Below, one piece after another: positions 63,610 through 64,000 of a stretch of 64,000 nucleotides of DNA. The notes beneath the pieces are model-generated. The model was given only the letters and a program-made list of their open reading frames with translations. It had not been told where the DNA came from and did no database searches. Within the stretch, counting starts at the first letter, position 1; each line of letters opens with the position of its first letter. The translations under genes were made by a program, and so were the position numbers. Source of the stretch: Variovorax paradoxus (lineage in GTDB: Bacteria; Pseudomonadota; Gammaproteobacteria; Burkholderiales; Burkholderiaceae_C); NCBI RefSeq assembly GCF_000834655.1, contig NZ_JXQQ01000015.1, positions 35,166-99,165 of the forward strand. The letters run 5' to 3'.

Positions 63610-64000
63610 ATGTCACGATGGCGACTGGCGCTCCTGCTGCTGGTGGGAGTGGCCTATGCCGGCCTCTCTCATTGGATGACCCTGTTCCACGCCACCGAGC
63701 CGTGGGCGGTGGTGGTGTTGCTCGGCCCGCTCTGGCTCGCGGCCATGGGTTTCGCGGCCAGCTGGTTCGGTCGCTGGGGCTTTGCCGCGGCGCTGGCGCT
63801 GGGCATCGGCGGCTTCGCGCTCGTCTTCCTGGGTGAGGCGGGCGACCCGAACCGCCTTTATGTGCTGCAGCACGTGGGCATCAACGGCGCGCTGTGCGGC
63901 TGGTTCGGCTCCACGCTGCGCGGACGCGGGCTGCCGCTGATCACGCAGTTCGCGCAGCGCGTGCATCCGCTCAAGGGGCACATGCTTTCCTACACGACGC
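63610..64000 (+). CDS. COG4648-type membrane protein (5' part; continues past window)
   Basis: At least 130 aa: starts MSRWRLALLLLVGVAYAGLS and has about four membrane helices with LHVGINGALCGWFG-like motifs (QHVGINGALCGWFGSTLRG). Family members sit next to ACPs in aryl-polyene biosynthesis clusters. The reading frame is open to the last base. Confidence 0.82.
   Translation, partial: MSRWRLALLLLVGVAYAGLSHWMTLFHATEPWAVVVLLGPLWLAAMGFAASWFGRWGFAAALALGIGGFALVFLGEAGDPNRLYVLQHVGINGALCGWFGSTLRGRGLPLITQFAQRVHPLKGHMLSYTT

Overview
High GC, dense packing, frequent ATGA/GTGA gene overlaps and the gene orders yhbY<>rlmE-ftsH-folP-glmM, lpxA-lpxB-rnhB and clpS-clpA point to a chromosomal segment of a Gram-negative betaproteobacterium. 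The Kdo hydroxylase, the paired exbB/exbD-lpxK-kdsB-adk block and the intergenic GC-rich repeats suit Comamonadaceae; Variovorax or a close relative is my best guess, an inference without database comparison. Layout: 1-16.5 kb is core metabolism (lipid A, RNase HII, rRNA methylation, carbamoyl phosphate, Kdo hydroxylase, GreA, RlmE, FtsH, DHPS, GlmM). 16.6-24.4 kb is a collinear minus-strand catabolic array (acyl-CoA dehydrogenase, small-molecule kinase, Crp-type regulator, crotonase, 3-hydroxyacyl-CoA dehydrogenase, MFS exporter, 2-hydroxyacid dehydrogenase). 24.5-35.8 kb returns to housekeeping (LexA with tandem SOS boxes, asparaginase, Adk, KdsB, LpxK, ExbBD, XseA, SodB, Icd). 35.8-39.6 kb is an AT-richer accessory insertion between icd and clpS that carries a large SIR2-NTPase protein, the best candidate for an antiphage defence gene here. 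39.6-47.1 kb holds ClpSA, a cardiolipin synthase, exonuclease I and small acetyltransferases. 47.2-59.3 kb is dominated by nucleobase use: a cytosine deaminase beside an AAC(6')-like acetyltransferase, then a minus-strand array Urc1-Urc4-Upp-BMP binding protein-lipoprotein nucleosidase-ABC ATPase-two permeases. Together these could bring in nucleosides or bases, form uracil, convert it to UMP and degrade it by the URC route. 59.4-61.6 kb holds two small envelope proteins facing an ECF sigma / NrsF-type anti-sigma pair, then a HerA-like ATPase. The right edge (63.3 kb onward) starts an acyl carrier protein plus COG4648-type membrane protein, which looks like the beginning of an aryl-polyene-type cluster. 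No rRNA, tRNA, CRISPR array or complete insertion sequence was recognised.
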